From NCBI RefSeq assembly GCF_000384395.1, contig NZ_ARWE01000001.1, positions 2,196,894-2,260,893 of the forward strand: DNA of 64,000 nucleotides, given 5' to 3'. The DNA comes from Geopsychrobacter electrodiphilus DSM 16401. GTDB lineage: Bacteria > Desulfobacterota > Desulfuromonadia > Desulfuromonadales > Geopsychrobacteraceae. Each line of letters starts with the position of its first letter. The stretch's first letter is position 1. This document shows, one piece after another, positions 1-10,782 of the stretch. The translations under genes were made by a program, and so were the position numbers. The notes under the pieces are model-generated. The model was given only the letters and a program-made list of their open reading frames with translations. It was not told the DNA's origin and made no database searches.

Positions 1-133
1 TCGCGACCTCGACCGCACAGCTTCGGTCGAGAGTAAGGGCAACGCAGGCGTTAACCGGGCCGATAATCATTTCGGCAGTGCGCAAACACTCAATTGCCAT
101 CTGCCCATGTGTCAGGAGAATAAGACCGATCAT
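1..133 (-). CDS. PTS EIIA (mannose-family) subunit, 3' part cut by window edge
   Basis: Only the first 44 codons lie in the window. The translation starts MIGLILLTHGQMA and continues with an amphipathic helix, as in EIIA domains of the mannose PTS family. His9 in LLTHGQ matches the phosphorylated histidine of that family. It follows rapZ in the same direction with a gap of about 55 bases, so it belongs to the hprK-rapZ regulatory cluster. In deltaproteobacteria such EIIA proteins usually form part of an incomplete, regulatory PTS rather than a sugar importer (family knowledge). The C-terminal half is not visible. Confidence 0.8.
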   Translation of the reverse strand, partial: MIGLILLTHGQMAIECLRTAEMIIGPVNACVALTLDRSCAVEVA

Positions 134-188
134 GGAAATCCATTATACAGAGTAAGAGATCCCTGTCTGGAACTCATTTTATAATTCA

Positions 189-1049
189 TTATTTCTCGAT
201 ATCACGATGATGAACCTGCACGCGAATTTCCTGTCCTCCGAGACGCCGCGCAAATTCCTCAACCAATGAAACACTTCGATGCCGCCCCCCGGTGCAACCG
301 ATCGCCAAGGTCAGATTGCTCTTTCCTTCACGATAATAGCAAGGGAGCAGAAATGCGAGCATACGGTCAAGATGATCTATAAATGCCTGACAATCATCCT
401 TTTCCAGAACATATTTCTGCAACTCCAGATTTAGACCGGTCAGAGCTTTTAATTCAGGGACATAGTGGGGATTGGGCAGAAACCGTACATCAAACACCAG
501 ATCGGCATCCGTCGGAACCCCATATCGATAGCCGAAAGAAACAATCTGCAACATCAATGGCGGAGCTTCGCTATTGTCGATGATATTCAGCAGCATCTCT
601 TTGAGTTGCTGGGTTCTTAGCCCGCTACTGTTAATTACGCGGGTTGCCCCCCCTCGCACCTCCTGCAGCAACTCACGCTCACGGCTGATCGCTTGACTTA
701 AATTATCCACAGACGCCAAAGGGTGCCTTCTGCGTGTTTCAGAGTAGCGCCGCAGCAGAATTTCATCTGATGCTTCAAAAAATATAATCTGCATTGGATG
801 CCCCAGAGCTGCGACCTCTTTGAGGATCGCATCGTACTGGAGCAAGAAATCGCGATTCCTGACATCAATGACAACAGCCAGATCCTGCGCTGCCTCCAGA
901 CGACTGCTGGTCAACTTAAGACATCGGGGAAGCAGCGGCAAAGGGAGGTTGTCTATGACAAAAAAACCCCGGTCTTCGAGGACCTGGGCTGCGGTACTTT
1001 TTCCCGAACCGGACAGCCCGGTAAGAATATAGACCGGCCTCTTACTCAT
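189..1049 (-). CDS. rapZ: RapZ-type RNase adapter / nucleotide-binding protein
   Basis: 286 residues, the usual RapZ/YvcJ length. A Walker A loop GLSGSGKST lies at residues 11-19 and a Walker B-like FVIDNLP follows near residue 30. The C-terminal half carries the conserved GCTGGRHRSV segment around residues 251-260. In E. coli the homologue binds GlcN6P and steers RNase E to the small RNA GlmZ; outside enterobacteria the targets are less clear, so the role here is inferred. The start ATG overlaps the hprK stop by four bases (ATGA), indicating translational coupling. Confidence 0.93.
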   Translation of the reverse strand: MSKRPVYILTGLSGSGKSTAAQVLEDRGFFVIDNLPLPLLPRCLKLTSSRLEAAQDLAVVIDVRNRDFLLQYDAILKEVAALGHPMQIIFFEASDEILLRRYSETRRRHPLASVDNLSQAISRERELLQEVRGGATRVINSSGLRTQQLKEMLLNIIDNSEAPPLMLQIVSFGYRYGVPTDADLVFDVRFLPNPHYVPELKALTGLNLELQKYVLEKDDCQAFIDHLDRMLAFLLPCYYREGKSNLTLAIGCTGGRHRSVSLVEEFARRLGGQEIRVQVHHRDIEK

Positions 1050-2020
1050 TCAAGGTTGTCTCCGATGATCGTATGGGCATGCAGACGCGCGGCCTCTGCC
1101 ATCCGTTTTTCAAGCAGATGCTGAAACTCCAGGGCACTATGATATCCCATCTCCTTGAGGAGTTGATTACGTGCTGCAACTTCGACAATTGTGCTGATAT
1201 TGCGCCCATGACGAACAGGAATGCGCATCATCGGAATTTCAACCCCATGCACCACATAAAAATCCTGTTCAAGGCCCAACCGGTCATATTCCCTGCCCTG
1301 TTCCCATTCGACCAGTTCCAGGACAAGATCAATTTTCTTGCGTTCACGGATCGCTGCCACACCGAACAGGTGCTTGATATTGATAATCCCCAGCCCGCGA
1401 ATTTCCATGTGATAATGCAATAAATCCATCCCTTCGCCAAAAATAACCGAGGGAAGTTTAAGTCTGGCCTTTATAACATCATCAGCAACCAGTCGGTATC
1501 CACGCAGAATCAGATCGAGGCCACATTCACTCTTGCCGATACCGCTCTTTCCCTGAAGAAGAACGCCTACGCCCAAGACATCAAGCAGCACGCCATGCAG
1601 CGTCGTTGTTGGCAAGAGTCGCTCTTCCAAATATTTGGTAATCAGGGAGATAAAATCTGAACTTAAATGGCAGGTTCGCAGAAGCGGGATATGGTGGGAA
1701 TCCGCTTCTTTCCGCAGATAATCGGGAATTTCCTGATTTTTGGTCACTACCAGGCAAGCGAGATCGAGACCGCACAGTGCGTTGGCCGCCTCAACGGCTT
1801 TCTCTTCGGAAAGGTGGGAGAGATAACTCAGTTCCGTAGACCCGAGAACCTGAATTCGATCAGGATGCAAATTGGCATTATAGCCCGCCAAAGCCAGGCC
1901 AGGTTTTTGAATTCGGGGAACCGAAACGGTACGGGAAAGTCCTTCTGCCCCCGCGAGAAGCTGGAGGTCGAGGCCCGCTTCGCGCTCTTCAAGGATCTCC
2001 TGAATCGTTAACTCTATCAT
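1046..2020 (-). CDS. hprK: HPr kinase/phosphorylase
   Basis: About 324 residues. The N-terminal HprK domain contains PRIQKPGLALAGY. The kinase domain has a P-loop, GKSGIGKSE, near residue 158, followed by the GYRLVADD segment. In Firmicutes the enzyme phosphorylates HPr on Ser46. In proteobacteria it sits with ptsN and EIIA genes and is thought to tune a regulatory PTS (family knowledge). An in-frame GTG lies five codons further upstream at 2035. I chose the ATG because MIELTIQEILEE matches the family N-terminus, though neither start has an ideally spaced Shine-Dalgarno. Confidence 0.92.
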   Translation of the reverse strand: MIELTIQEILEEREAGLDLQLLAGAEGLSRTVSVPRIQKPGLALAGYNANLHPDRIQVLGSTELSYLSHLSEEKAVEAANALCGLDLACLVVTKNQEIPDYLRKEADSHHIPLLRTCHLSSDFISLITKYLEERLLPTTTLHGVLLDVLGVGVLLQGKSGIGKSECGLDLILRGYRLVADDVIKARLKLPSVIFGEGMDLLHYHMEIRGLGIINIKHLFGVAAIRERKKIDLVLELVEWEQGREYDRLGLEQDFYVVHGVEIPMMRIPVRHGRNISTIVEVAARNQLLKEMGYHSALEFQHLLEKRMAEAARLHAHTIIGDNLE

Positions 2021-2072
2021 AGTGGCAGAAAGCACTCTCCGTATGAAGGTCTAGGTAATTGAAGGCGATAGA

Positions 2073-2528
2073 TTACTCTTGGCGCTCACAGATAAGCTGG
2101 TAGATCTCTTCTGCACTGGTTGCATTAATCATCAATTGACGTACCGTGACATCTTTCAACAGTTTAGAAATTCGCGCCAGGGCTTTCAGATGAACCCCGA
2201 CAGACTCTTCAGGTGCCAGCAGCAAGAAAAAAAGATGCGCCGGTTGCCCATCCATCGATTCAAAATCAACCCCCACAGTGCTCCGGCCAAATGCCAGCAT
2301 CAAAGACGGCATCCCTTTCAGTTTGCCGTGTGGGATAGCAACCCCATCTCCGATACCGGTACTCCCCAGGCGCTCACGCTCGTGCAGGACCTTTAAAACG
2401 TCATCACGCTTAAGACCTGGAGCGACTGTCAACAGGGCATCGGTCAATTCGGCAAGAGCAGCATCTTTACCAGTTGCCTGCAGATTCGCCACAATTGCCT
2501 TCGGGTCCAATATCTCACTAATTTTCAT
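2073..2528 (-). CDS. ptsN: PTS IIA-like nitrogen-regulatory protein PtsN (EIIA-Ntr)
   Basis: 151 residues, the standard EIIA-Ntr length. GVAIPHGKLKG places the phospho-accepting histidine at residue 67, and the following FGRSTVGVDFESMDG is the conserved fructose/nitrogen-type IIA core. It accepts phosphate from NPr/HPr and acts as a regulator rather than a transporter (family knowledge). It lies between hprK and hpf in the same direction, the arrangement usually found downstream of rpoN. Confidence 0.94.
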   Translation of the reverse strand: MKISEILDPKAIVANLQATGKDAALAELTDALLTVAPGLKRDDVLKVLHERERLGSTGIGDGVAIPHGKLKGMPSLMLAFGRSTVGVDFESMDGQPAHLFFLLLAPEESVGVHLKALARISKLLKDVTVRQLMINATSAEEIYQLICERQE

Positions 2529-2609
2529 GGTTCAAATCGTTTCTTTTAAAGAAAGAAAAAGGCGACACCTGTAGCATTTAAGGATTCAGGTATCGCCGAG
2601 TTATCTTGA

Positions 2610-3164
2610 TCAACTATCCTGTGGAACAATCAGTCCATAGTTGCCATCATTTCTGCGATAGACAACATTCATCTCTGCGGATCGATCGTCAGTGAAAACC
2701 AGAAAGTTTTTGTCGAGCAAATCCATCTGCATCACCGCTTCTTCAACTGACATCGGTTTTATAAAAAATGAGTGGCTGCGAACAATTTCAGGTTCCGCCG
2801 CACCTTCATCAACGCTGCTGGCCACGAGAACCGATTTATTCAACTGGCGGCTATCGGCATTACTGCTTTTATGTTGTTTGAGCTTCTCTTTATATTTTTT
2901 CAGTTGCCGTTCTATCTTGTCGACCATCAGATCGATAGCTGAATACATATCGGCTGTCTCTTCGGAACTTTTCATCGTCAAGCCCTTGGCAACCATGGTC
3001 ACCTCAGCCCGATGATGAATCTTCTTCTGGACCGACAATACAACCTGAGCATCAATCGGCTCGTCAATGTATTTCTTTACCCGGGAAAGCTTCTCCTCAA
3101 TATAGGTACGGACGGCGTCACTGGTTTCCATATGACGAAAAGTTACAGCAATTTGCATAGACAA
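2610..3164 (-). CDS. hpf: Long-form ribosome hibernation promoting factor
   Basis: 184 residues with the two-domain layout of long HPF. An N-terminal S30AE/YfiA fold (MQIAVTFRHMETSDAVRTYIEEKL) is followed by a basic linker. The C-terminal dimerisation domain includes FFIKPMSVEEAVMQMDLL and NVVYRRNDGNYGLI. The long form binds the 30S subunit and joins two 70S ribosomes into inactive 100S dimers (family knowledge). It lies between rpoN and ptsN, and a good Shine-Dalgarno (GGAGG-like) precedes the ATG. Confidence 0.95.
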   Translation of the reverse strand: MSMQIAVTFRHMETSDAVRTYIEEKLSRVKKYIDEPIDAQVVLSVQKKIHHRAEVTMVAKGLTMKSSEETADMYSAIDLMVDKIERQLKKYKEKLKQHKSSNADSRQLNKSVLVASSVDEGAAEPEIVRSHSFFIKPMSVEEAVMQMDLLDKNFLVFTDDRSAEMNVVYRRNDGNYGLIVPQDS

Positions 3165-3251
3165 TGCCTCCTTCGTGGCGAGACCCTCGCGGGTCGGTTT
3201 CTTTGATTTCTTCTGAACCCGCCAGGGTTGTACCTCAATTCAGGACTGAGC

Positions 3252-4685
3252 TCAGAACAATCTTTTCCGTTCGGTCGAAGACCCGATACCAAGCATTTCG
3301 CGATATTTAGTGACTGTCCGACGCGCAATATGGATGTCACTCTCCTTGAGCAACTGAACGATTTTTTGATCAGAGAGCGGTTTTTTTGGGTCTTCCTTTG
3401 CAACAATCTCCTTAATCCGAATCTTAACACTTTCTGAAGCAACAGAATCACCGTCTGTAGTGGAAATACCGCTGTTGAAAAAATATTTCAATTCAAACAA
3501 ACCTTGAGGGGTCTGAACGTATTTATTGGTCGTAACACGGCTGACAGTCGATTCGTGCATCTCGATGTCTTCAGCAACATCGCGCAACACCAGAGGCTTC
3601 AGGTGTTCGATACCGTATTCAAAAAATTGCCGTTGGAATTTTACGATGCTTTTGGTGACTTTATAAATTGTACGCTGACGCTGATGAATACTCTTGATCA
3701 GCCAGACGGCGCTGCGCATCTTATCCTGAATATATTCACCGGCCTTTTTATCAACCGAATCACTGTTGGTCAGAGCACTGCGATAAAAAGAGTTGATCCG
3801 CAGATTCGGCAATCCCTCATCATTGAGGGTAACAACGTACTCGTCGCCAACCTTATGCACAAAGATATCGGGCGAGATATAATGGATATCTTCCTGATTA
3901 AAGGCTCTTCCTGGCCGGGGATCAAGTTCAGAGACGATTTTGGCCGCCAACAGAACGTCGTCAAGCGAGACCTTCAGAGCACGAGCAATCACCGGATATT
4001 TTCGTCCTTCAATATCATCAATGTGATCTCGTAAAATGACGGCCGACAGTGAATCCTGCAAACCCAGTCGCTCTAATTGAAGCAATAAGCACTCCTGCAG
4101 ATTGCGCCCTGCGACTCCAGCCGGATCAAACATTTGCACACGATCTAATGCTTGTTGAGCTATTTTCTCGGTAACGGAGGTGGCCATGCAGATATCTTCA
4201 AGATTGGCGTGCAGATAACCGGCGTCATCAATATTCCCGATAATCTCTGCCGCCGCCAGATGCTCAGCTTCAGGGACCTTCGACATATTGAGTTGCCACA
4301 TCAGATGATCAAAGAGAGTACTTTTTTTGGTAAGCAGGCTTTCAAATGAAGGCCGATCTTCGTTATCTTCATAGACATCGGTGGTTGTTGTACTGCTGAG
4401 ACTGTAACCCTCGAGGTACGTCTGCCAGTCAATGTCATCAACCCCTTCCGATTCGCCTTTAATCTCTTCCGAACCCTCTTCTACGGCCGGTTTCTCTTCG
4501 GACTGAAGGTCAGATACCGGCTGGTCATCTCCCTCCTCGAGCAAGGGATTTTCGGCCAACTCCTCGGTCACAACATCGACCAGCTCCATCCGTGACAGCT
4601 GCAACAGCTTAATCGCCTGTTGCAACTGGGGAGTCATAACAAGTTGCTGACTGAGCTTGACTTGTAAGCGTAGATCTAAAGCCAT
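3252..4685 (-). CDS. rpoN: RNA polymerase sigma-54 factor
   Basis: 477 residues. Region I is glutamine/leucine rich (LSQQLVMTPQLQQAIKLLQLS). An acidic region II follows at about residues 55-110. The RpoN box ARRTVTKYRE is near residue 454, and the C-terminus is GSSTERKRLF. Sigma-54 directs RNA polymerase to -24/-12 promoters and needs AAA+ activators. The region II acidic linker is well developed. It lies downstream of lptB in the same direction with a gap of about 150 bases, so it may have its own promoter. Confidence 0.97.
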   Translation of the reverse strand: MALDLRLQVKLSQQLVMTPQLQQAIKLLQLSRMELVDVVTEELAENPLLEEGDDQPVSDLQSEEKPAVEEGSEEIKGESEGVDDIDWQTYLEGYSLSSTTTTDVYEDNEDRPSFESLLTKKSTLFDHLMWQLNMSKVPEAEHLAAAEIIGNIDDAGYLHANLEDICMATSVTEKIAQQALDRVQMFDPAGVAGRNLQECLLLQLERLGLQDSLSAVILRDHIDDIEGRKYPVIARALKVSLDDVLLAAKIVSELDPRPGRAFNQEDIHYISPDIFVHKVGDEYVVTLNDEGLPNLRINSFYRSALTNSDSVDKKAGEYIQDKMRSAVWLIKSIHQRQRTIYKVTKSIVKFQRQFFEYGIEHLKPLVLRDVAEDIEMHESTVSRVTTNKYVQTPQGLFELKYFFNSGISTTDGDSVASESVKIRIKEIVAKEDPKKPLSDQKIVQLLKESDIHIARRTVTKYREMLGIGSSTERKRLF

Positions 4686-4839
4686 AAAGACGTATTATCC
4701 GATTCTGCCCACCGGCAATTCATTAAACGATCCCCTCGAAACAGAGTTTATCATTCCCGGCCTGAAAAGTCTGTGCCAATTCTCATTCTTTGGAAAACTC
4801 TTATTTTCAATTCTGGAGATTCAACCTGAGATTTCACCC

Positions 4840-5562
4840 TTAAAGTCTAAACTTTTCACCAAGATAGATCGTGCGTGCCTTCTCGCTGCAGGCTATTTCC
4901 TCTGGTGTCCCGAATTCCAAAAGCTCCCCCTGATTCAGAATATAGGCCCGATCACAGACCCCAAGGGTTTCACGCACGTTATGGTCTGAGATTAATATAC
5001 CTATGCCGCGATCTCTCAATTGTCCAATAACGCCCTGAATGTCAATGACAGCCAGAGGATCAATTCCGGCGAAAGGTTCATCCAGAAGCAGGAATGAAGG
5101 TTCTAAAACCAGAGAGCGTGCAATCTCAACCCTTCGCCGTTCTCCGCCGGAGAGAGCAAAACCTTTGGATTTTCGGATATGCCCGATGCGAAAATCTTCA
5201 AGAAGAGATTCGAGTCGCTCCAACTGCTCAGATTTGTTTAAGTTGAGGGTTTCGAGAATGGCCAGCAGATTTTCTTCAACTGTCATTTTACGGAAGACCG
5301 ACGCTTCCTGCGGTAAATAGGAGATTCCCATCCGGGCACGCTGATACATCGGCAAATCGGTCAAGTCGATATCATCAAGGAACACCCGCCCGGCATCCGG
5401 CCGCGCCAGACCGACAACCATATAAAAACTGGTGGTTTTCCCCGCACCGTTGGGGCCCAAAAGTCCAATCACCTGGCCGGAACAAACCGTTAAGTCGACG
5501 CCGCCAACGACTTTGCGGCCGGCGTAGCTTTTTTCAAGTCCTCGCGCCTGCAAAGTTTTCAC
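4840..5562 (-). CDS. lptB: LPS export ABC transporter ATP-binding protein LptB
   Basis: 240 residues. Walker [10 protein letters not shown] lies at 36-44, the ABC signature is [15 protein letters not shown], Walker B is [13 protein letters not shown], and the switch His is in [11 protein letters not shown]. It powers extraction of LPS from the inner membrane with LptF/LptG, which are encoded at 60.5-62.7 kb. The start overlaps the lptA stop by four bases, so lptC-lptA-lptB are translationally coupled. Confidence 0.96.
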   Translation of the reverse strand: MKTLQARGLEKSYAGRKVVGGVDLTVCSGQVIGLLGPNGAGKTTSFYMVVGLARPDAGRVFLDDIDLTDLPMYQRARMGISYLPQEASVFRKMTVEENLLAILETLNLNKSEQLERLESLLEDFRIGHIRKSKGFALSGGERRRVEIARSLVLEPSFLLLDEPFAGIDPLAVIDIQGVIGQLRDRGIGILISDHNVRETLGVCDRAYILNQGELLEFGTPEEIACSEKARTIYLGEKFRL

Positions 5563-6050
5563 TTTTTCTCCTGTTCAGGGGTAAATATAGCCCGAACCCG
5601 GCCTTCCCGACCGCCCTTGACCAGAGATCGGTTCTCACGCAGAAAAATTTCAATTTCGTCACCCTCAACAAGATTGCCGGCCTGATGAACCTCGGCATGA
5701 CCGCTCAAGGTCATTTTCTCAGTCGCTTGCAAAAAGTCCAGATGATCGGCGGTAGCAACCCGTTCGGCATCAACGATCCGCACCTTCCCTGTCGCTTCAA
5801 TCCGCTCAAGCTTTCTACCGGTTTCATTCTCTATAAAAAAAAGGGTCATCTGTTCAGCGTAAATAGTCATCCCGCCACGTTTTCCAACAACGTTCCCGAT
5901 GAACTGAACCTTGCCCGCCTGCTGATCAGCTTCCATGCGCATGGATGTTACTTCGATCGGGCCCTCAGGGGAGGCTGCTTTCTGAGCATTGGAGGCAAAC
6001 GCCGGAGAAGCCGCTAAGAGTAACAGCAGGAACCAACTGCAATAAGTCAC
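5559..6050 (-). CDS. lptA: LPS transport periplasmic protein LptA
   Basis: 163 residues with a clear signal peptide ([17 protein letters not shown], cleavage after AFA) and an OstA-like beta-jellyroll core: [19 protein letters not shown], then [21 protein letters not shown]. It forms the periplasmic bridge carrying LPS to the outer membrane (family knowledge). It overlaps lptC by four bases upstream and lptB downstream, a compact export operon. Confidence 0.93.
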   Translation of the reverse strand: MTYCSWFLLLLLAASPAFASNAQKAASPEGPIEVTSMRMEADQQAGKVQFIGNVVGKRGGMTIYAEQMTLFFIENETGRKLERIEATGKVRIVDAERVATADHLDFLQATEKMTLSGHAEVHQAGNLVEGDEIEIFLRENRSLVKGGREGRVRAIFTPEQEKK

Positions 6051-6646
6051 CTGGATGCTCCTTTACTTAAACGTTCATCAAACAGGGCATGGATTTTTTC
6101 GAGAAGTTGCAACTTCCCCTGATTCAGATCGAGGCGCATGCCGATTCCGGTTAGCTCGAGTTGACGCCCCCACATTCGCACCGGATCCTTGGTCGAAGCT
6201 ATTTTTAGAGCATAATCAAGGTGCAGGGTTTCAGCCTGAAAGTTTTCACCGGTACTCATGGTAATATGGACGTTTCCGGCGAGGTCTATTTTCTTCTGCT
6301 GCCGATGAAGGACACCCGACGCCGCCTTCAGTTTCATCTCGCCAAAACGTCCGGCATTAAAAAAAGTCAGTTCGACAGCGGTTAAAACCAGCTCTTCCTC
6401 TTTACGCTGATATGCGGCACGATCAGCATCAAGCACCCAACTGGTGGCTCCGTTTTCGTTCTGACTATAGTGAACCCTGTCCAGACCCAGATCAACATTA
6501 TCAGGAAGCTTTTCAATAACCTCAGTAACCGGGGCGTCAAAGAGATTACTGCGCAAGAGCATTCCAACCAACCCAAACAACACCAGAAGGATCAGCACCA
6601 AGATCAGACGCTGAGCCCGAAATCGTCTTTTACCTGCTGCGGCCAA
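6047..6646 (-). CDS. lptC: LPS export protein LptC
   Basis: 199 residues. A basic N-terminus leads into one transmembrane helix at about 13-31 (LILVLILLVLFGLVGMLLR), followed by a periplasmic LptC domain (DRVHYSQNENGATSWVLDAD). LptC anchors the LptA bridge to LptBFG at the inner membrane. It lies between kdsC (10-base gap) and lptA (overlap), linking KDO production to LPS transport in one transcription unit. Confidence 0.92.
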   Translation of the reverse strand: MAAAGKRRFRAQRLILVLILLVLFGLVGMLLRSNLFDAPVTEVIEKLPDNVDLGLDRVHYSQNENGATSWVLDADRAAYQRKEEELVLTAVELTFFNAGRFGEMKLKAASGVLHRQQKKIDLAGNVHITMSTGENFQAETLHLDYALKIASTKDPVRMWGRQLELTGIGMRLDLNQGKLQLLEKIHALFDERLSKGASR

Positions 6647-6656
6647 GAAACAGCCC

Positions 6657-7184
6657 CTACCTGTCGGCTGAGAAATAGCGCGCCGTCACCTCGTCCCAGT
6701 GACCACCCGCCTTCAGCAACAGATCGCAAATTTCGCGCACGGCACCCGCCCCACCTGAAAACTTCGAAACATAATCTACCAGCCCTCTGACATCAGCGTC
6801 TGCATCGGCGACCGTAGCGGAAAACCCAACCCGTCGCAGGACAGGCAGGTCGATCAAATCATCCCCCATGTAAGCGATCTGCTCTTCCCTGAGACCACTC
6901 TGGGTGACAATTTCAAGATAGGGGTCAAGCTTGTTGAGGGCCCCCTGATAGAGGATTTCGATATCGAGCTCCGCAGCTCGCCGTGAAACGACCTGAGAGG
7001 AGCGGCCGGTGATAATTCCAACCTTGATCCCGGCGCGCTGAAGCAGCTTAAGTCCGTGACCATCACGCACGTGAAACATCTTCAATTCGTTGCCAGCACC
7101 ATCATAAATAATCTGACCATTGGTCATCACACCATCGACATCGAGCAGGAGAAGTTTGATTCCGGCAGCTTTTCGTTGCATCAA
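6657..7184 (-). CDS. kdsC: 3-deoxy-D-manno-octulosonate 8-phosphate phosphatase
   Basis: 175 residues, a minimal C0-type HAD phosphatase. The motif LLLDVDGVMTNG gives the nucleophile Asp15 and acid Asp17, and the later motifs TGRSS and YMGDDLIDLP are present. It removes phosphate from KDO-8-P to release KDO. The start overlaps the kdsD stop by four bases. Confidence 0.95.
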   Translation of the reverse strand: MMQRKAAGIKLLLLDVDGVMTNGQIIYDGAGNELKMFHVRDGHGLKLLQRAGIKVGIITGRSSQVVSRRAAELDIEILYQGALNKLDPYLEIVTQSGLREEQIAYMGDDLIDLPVLRRVGFSATVADADADVRGLVDYVSKFSGGAGAVREICDLLLKAGGHWDEVTARYFSADR

Positions 7185-8149
7185 ACCACTCCGGCCTTAA
7201 GCAGATCATGTAGGTGGACAATTCCGACAGGCACCCGACCATCCTCGTCGGCAAACACAAACAGAGAGGTAATCGAATAGGTTTCCATCACCTGCAACGC
7301 CTTGGCGGCAAGGTTTCGTTGCAGTATCCGTTTCGGAGTGCTGGTCATCACCTCATCAATCGGTTTTTTCAGACTTTCCAGGCCCGTCTCCATGACACGT
7401 CGCAAGTCACCATCGGTGAAGACACCAAGGAGCTCCCCTGCATCGTTAACGACACCCGTCACCCCCATCTGTTTCTCGGTTATTTCGAAAAGGGCCTCGC
7501 GCAACAGGGTTCCACTGTTGACCCGCGGGATGGCATTTGCGGAATGCATCAGATTTTCAACGCGTAGCAACAGGCGTTTACCAAGAGCGCCGCCAGGATG
7601 GAAGAGCGCAAAATCTTCAGCGCGAAATCCACGTTGCTCGAGGAGCACAACCGCCAACGCGTCCCCCATCGCCAGGGTTGCAGTGGTACTTGCGGTGGGA
7701 GCTAGTCCGAGGGGGCAAGCCTCTTCGGCCACGCTGATATCAAGAAAAATATCTGAGGCCTGGGCAAGCGTGCTCTTTGAATTTCCAGCCATGCCGATCA
7801 AGGGCAACCCCATGCGTTTGATCACCGGCAGGATGCGACAGATCTCTTCGGTTTCGCCCGAGTTTGAAACCGCCAATACCAGATCGTTCTTGGTCATCAT
7901 GCCGAGATCGCCATGAATCCCTTCGGCGGGATGAAGAAACAGTGCCGGGGTTCCGGTCGATGCCAGGGTCGCTGAAATTTTTTGACAGATCAGCCCAGAT
8001 TTACCCATGCCGGTCACGACTATACGGCCTTCACATTTCAGGATCGCTTGAACCGCACGGGTAAAATCCCCATTGAGTCGTGGGATCATGGCCAATACGG
8101 CATCCGCTTCAATCTGGAGAACTCTTCTGGCTGATTCGATCATTTTCAT
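7181..8149 (-). CDS. kdsD: Arabinose-5-phosphate isomerase (SIS plus CBS domains)
   Basis: 322 residues. The SIS domain includes VVTGMGKSGLICQKI and FLHPAEGIHGDLGM, and two CBS repeats follow in the C-terminal third (VMTSTPKRILQRN and VGIVHLHDLLKAG regions). It converts ribulose-5-P to arabinose-5-P, the first committed sugar for KDO. Coupled by overlap to kdsC and 11 bases after kdsA. Confidence 0.95.
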   Translation of the reverse strand: MKMIESARRVLQIEADAVLAMIPRLNGDFTRAVQAILKCEGRIVVTGMGKSGLICQKISATLASTGTPALFLHPAEGIHGDLGMMTKNDLVLAVSNSGETEEICRILPVIKRMGLPLIGMAGNSKSTLAQASDIFLDISVAEEACPLGLAPTASTTATLAMGDALAVVLLEQRGFRAEDFALFHPGGALGKRLLLRVENLMHSANAIPRVNSGTLLREALFEITEKQMGVTGVVNDAGELLGVFTDGDLRRVMETGLESLKKPIDEVMTSTPKRILQRNLAAKALQVMETYSITSLFVFADEDGRVPVGIVHLHDLLKAGVV

Positions 8150-8160
8150 TACCGATATCC

Positions 8161-8979
8161 TCAGGATTTGACCAGCGCATCAATCGCCATCATCTGTTGC
8201 AGCATCTGCTTGAGGCTGTCCAGTGGGAGTGAGTTCGGACCGTCACACAGGGCGTTGTCCGGATCTTCATGCACCTCCCAGAAGAGCCCGTCGATCCCCG
8301 TAGCTACTGCCGCACGTGACAGCGCTCCCACATACTGACGCTGGCCACTGGAAGTCCCCCCGGCACCACCGGGAAGCTGGACTGAGTGAGTGGCATCATA
8401 AACCACCGGGTAGCCGGTTTCGCGCATGATCACAAGCGAACGCATATCTGTCACCAGATTATTGTAACCGAAACTCGCGCCACGCTCGGTCAGCAGAATT
8501 TGCTCATTACCGGTCGACCGGATCTTGCCGATGCCATGCTCGATATCCCAGGGCGCCATAAACTGTCCCTTTTTAACATTGACCGGTTTGCCGGTCAGGC
8601 CGATGGCCACCAGCAGGTCGGTCTGACGACTCAAAAAAGCCGGGATCTGCAAGACATCCAGAACTTGGGCGGCGGCTTTAATTTGTGAGATATCGTGAAC
8701 ATCCGAGATCACTGGCAGCTCAAACTCATCCTTGACCTTCTGCAAAATCCGCAGACCTTCATCCATCCCCAAACCGCGAAAAGAGTCGACCGAGGTCCGA
8801 TTCGCCTTATCGTAACTGGCCTTGAAGATCAACGGGAAACCCAACTCTTCGCTGAGCATTTTGAGACGCTCCGCGATGCGCAGACAGAGCCCCTCGCTCT
8901 CGATAGCACAGGGGCCGGCAAAGAGCACCAGCGGCAGTCCCCCCCCGCAGTGAACCGGGCCAATCTCGACAATCTTCAT
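8161..8979 (-). CDS. kdsA: 3-deoxy-8-phosphooctulonate synthase
   Basis: 272 residues. LFAGPCAIESEG near the N-terminus, FKASYDKANRTS and DATHSVQLPGG are hallmarks of the KDO-8-P synthase/DAHP synthase family. It condenses phosphoenolpyruvate with arabinose-5-P. The ATG begins immediately after the pyrG stop, so the two are probably cotranscribed, as in many proteobacteria. Confidence 0.96.
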   Translation of the reverse strand: MKIVEIGPVHCGGGLPLVLFAGPCAIESEGLCLRIAERLKMLSEELGFPLIFKASYDKANRTSVDSFRGLGMDEGLRILQKVKDEFELPVISDVHDISQIKAAAQVLDVLQIPAFLSRQTDLLVAIGLTGKPVNVKKGQFMAPWDIEHGIGKIRSTGNEQILLTERGASFGYNNLVTDMRSLVIMRETGYPVVYDATHSVQLPGGAGGTSSGQRQYVGALSRAAVATGIDGLFWEVHEDPDNALCDGPNSLPLDSLKQMLQQMMAIDALVKS

Positions 8980-10590
<1,611 letters not shown>

Positions 10591-10782
10591 CTAGCTCCTT
10601 GAAGGATAAAAAAACAGTTAACCTGAGGCTCAAAAATCACAATAAAGACCGTCTTGCTGAGCTCAGCCCGAAAGGAGCGATGTTACACAAAAAAGGCCCC
10701 AGAGGATAGACCTGAACTGACTAAAAATCAGGATTGATTCTGCCCAGGTTGAAATCGATGGTCCCAGCCCATGACAGTTGAT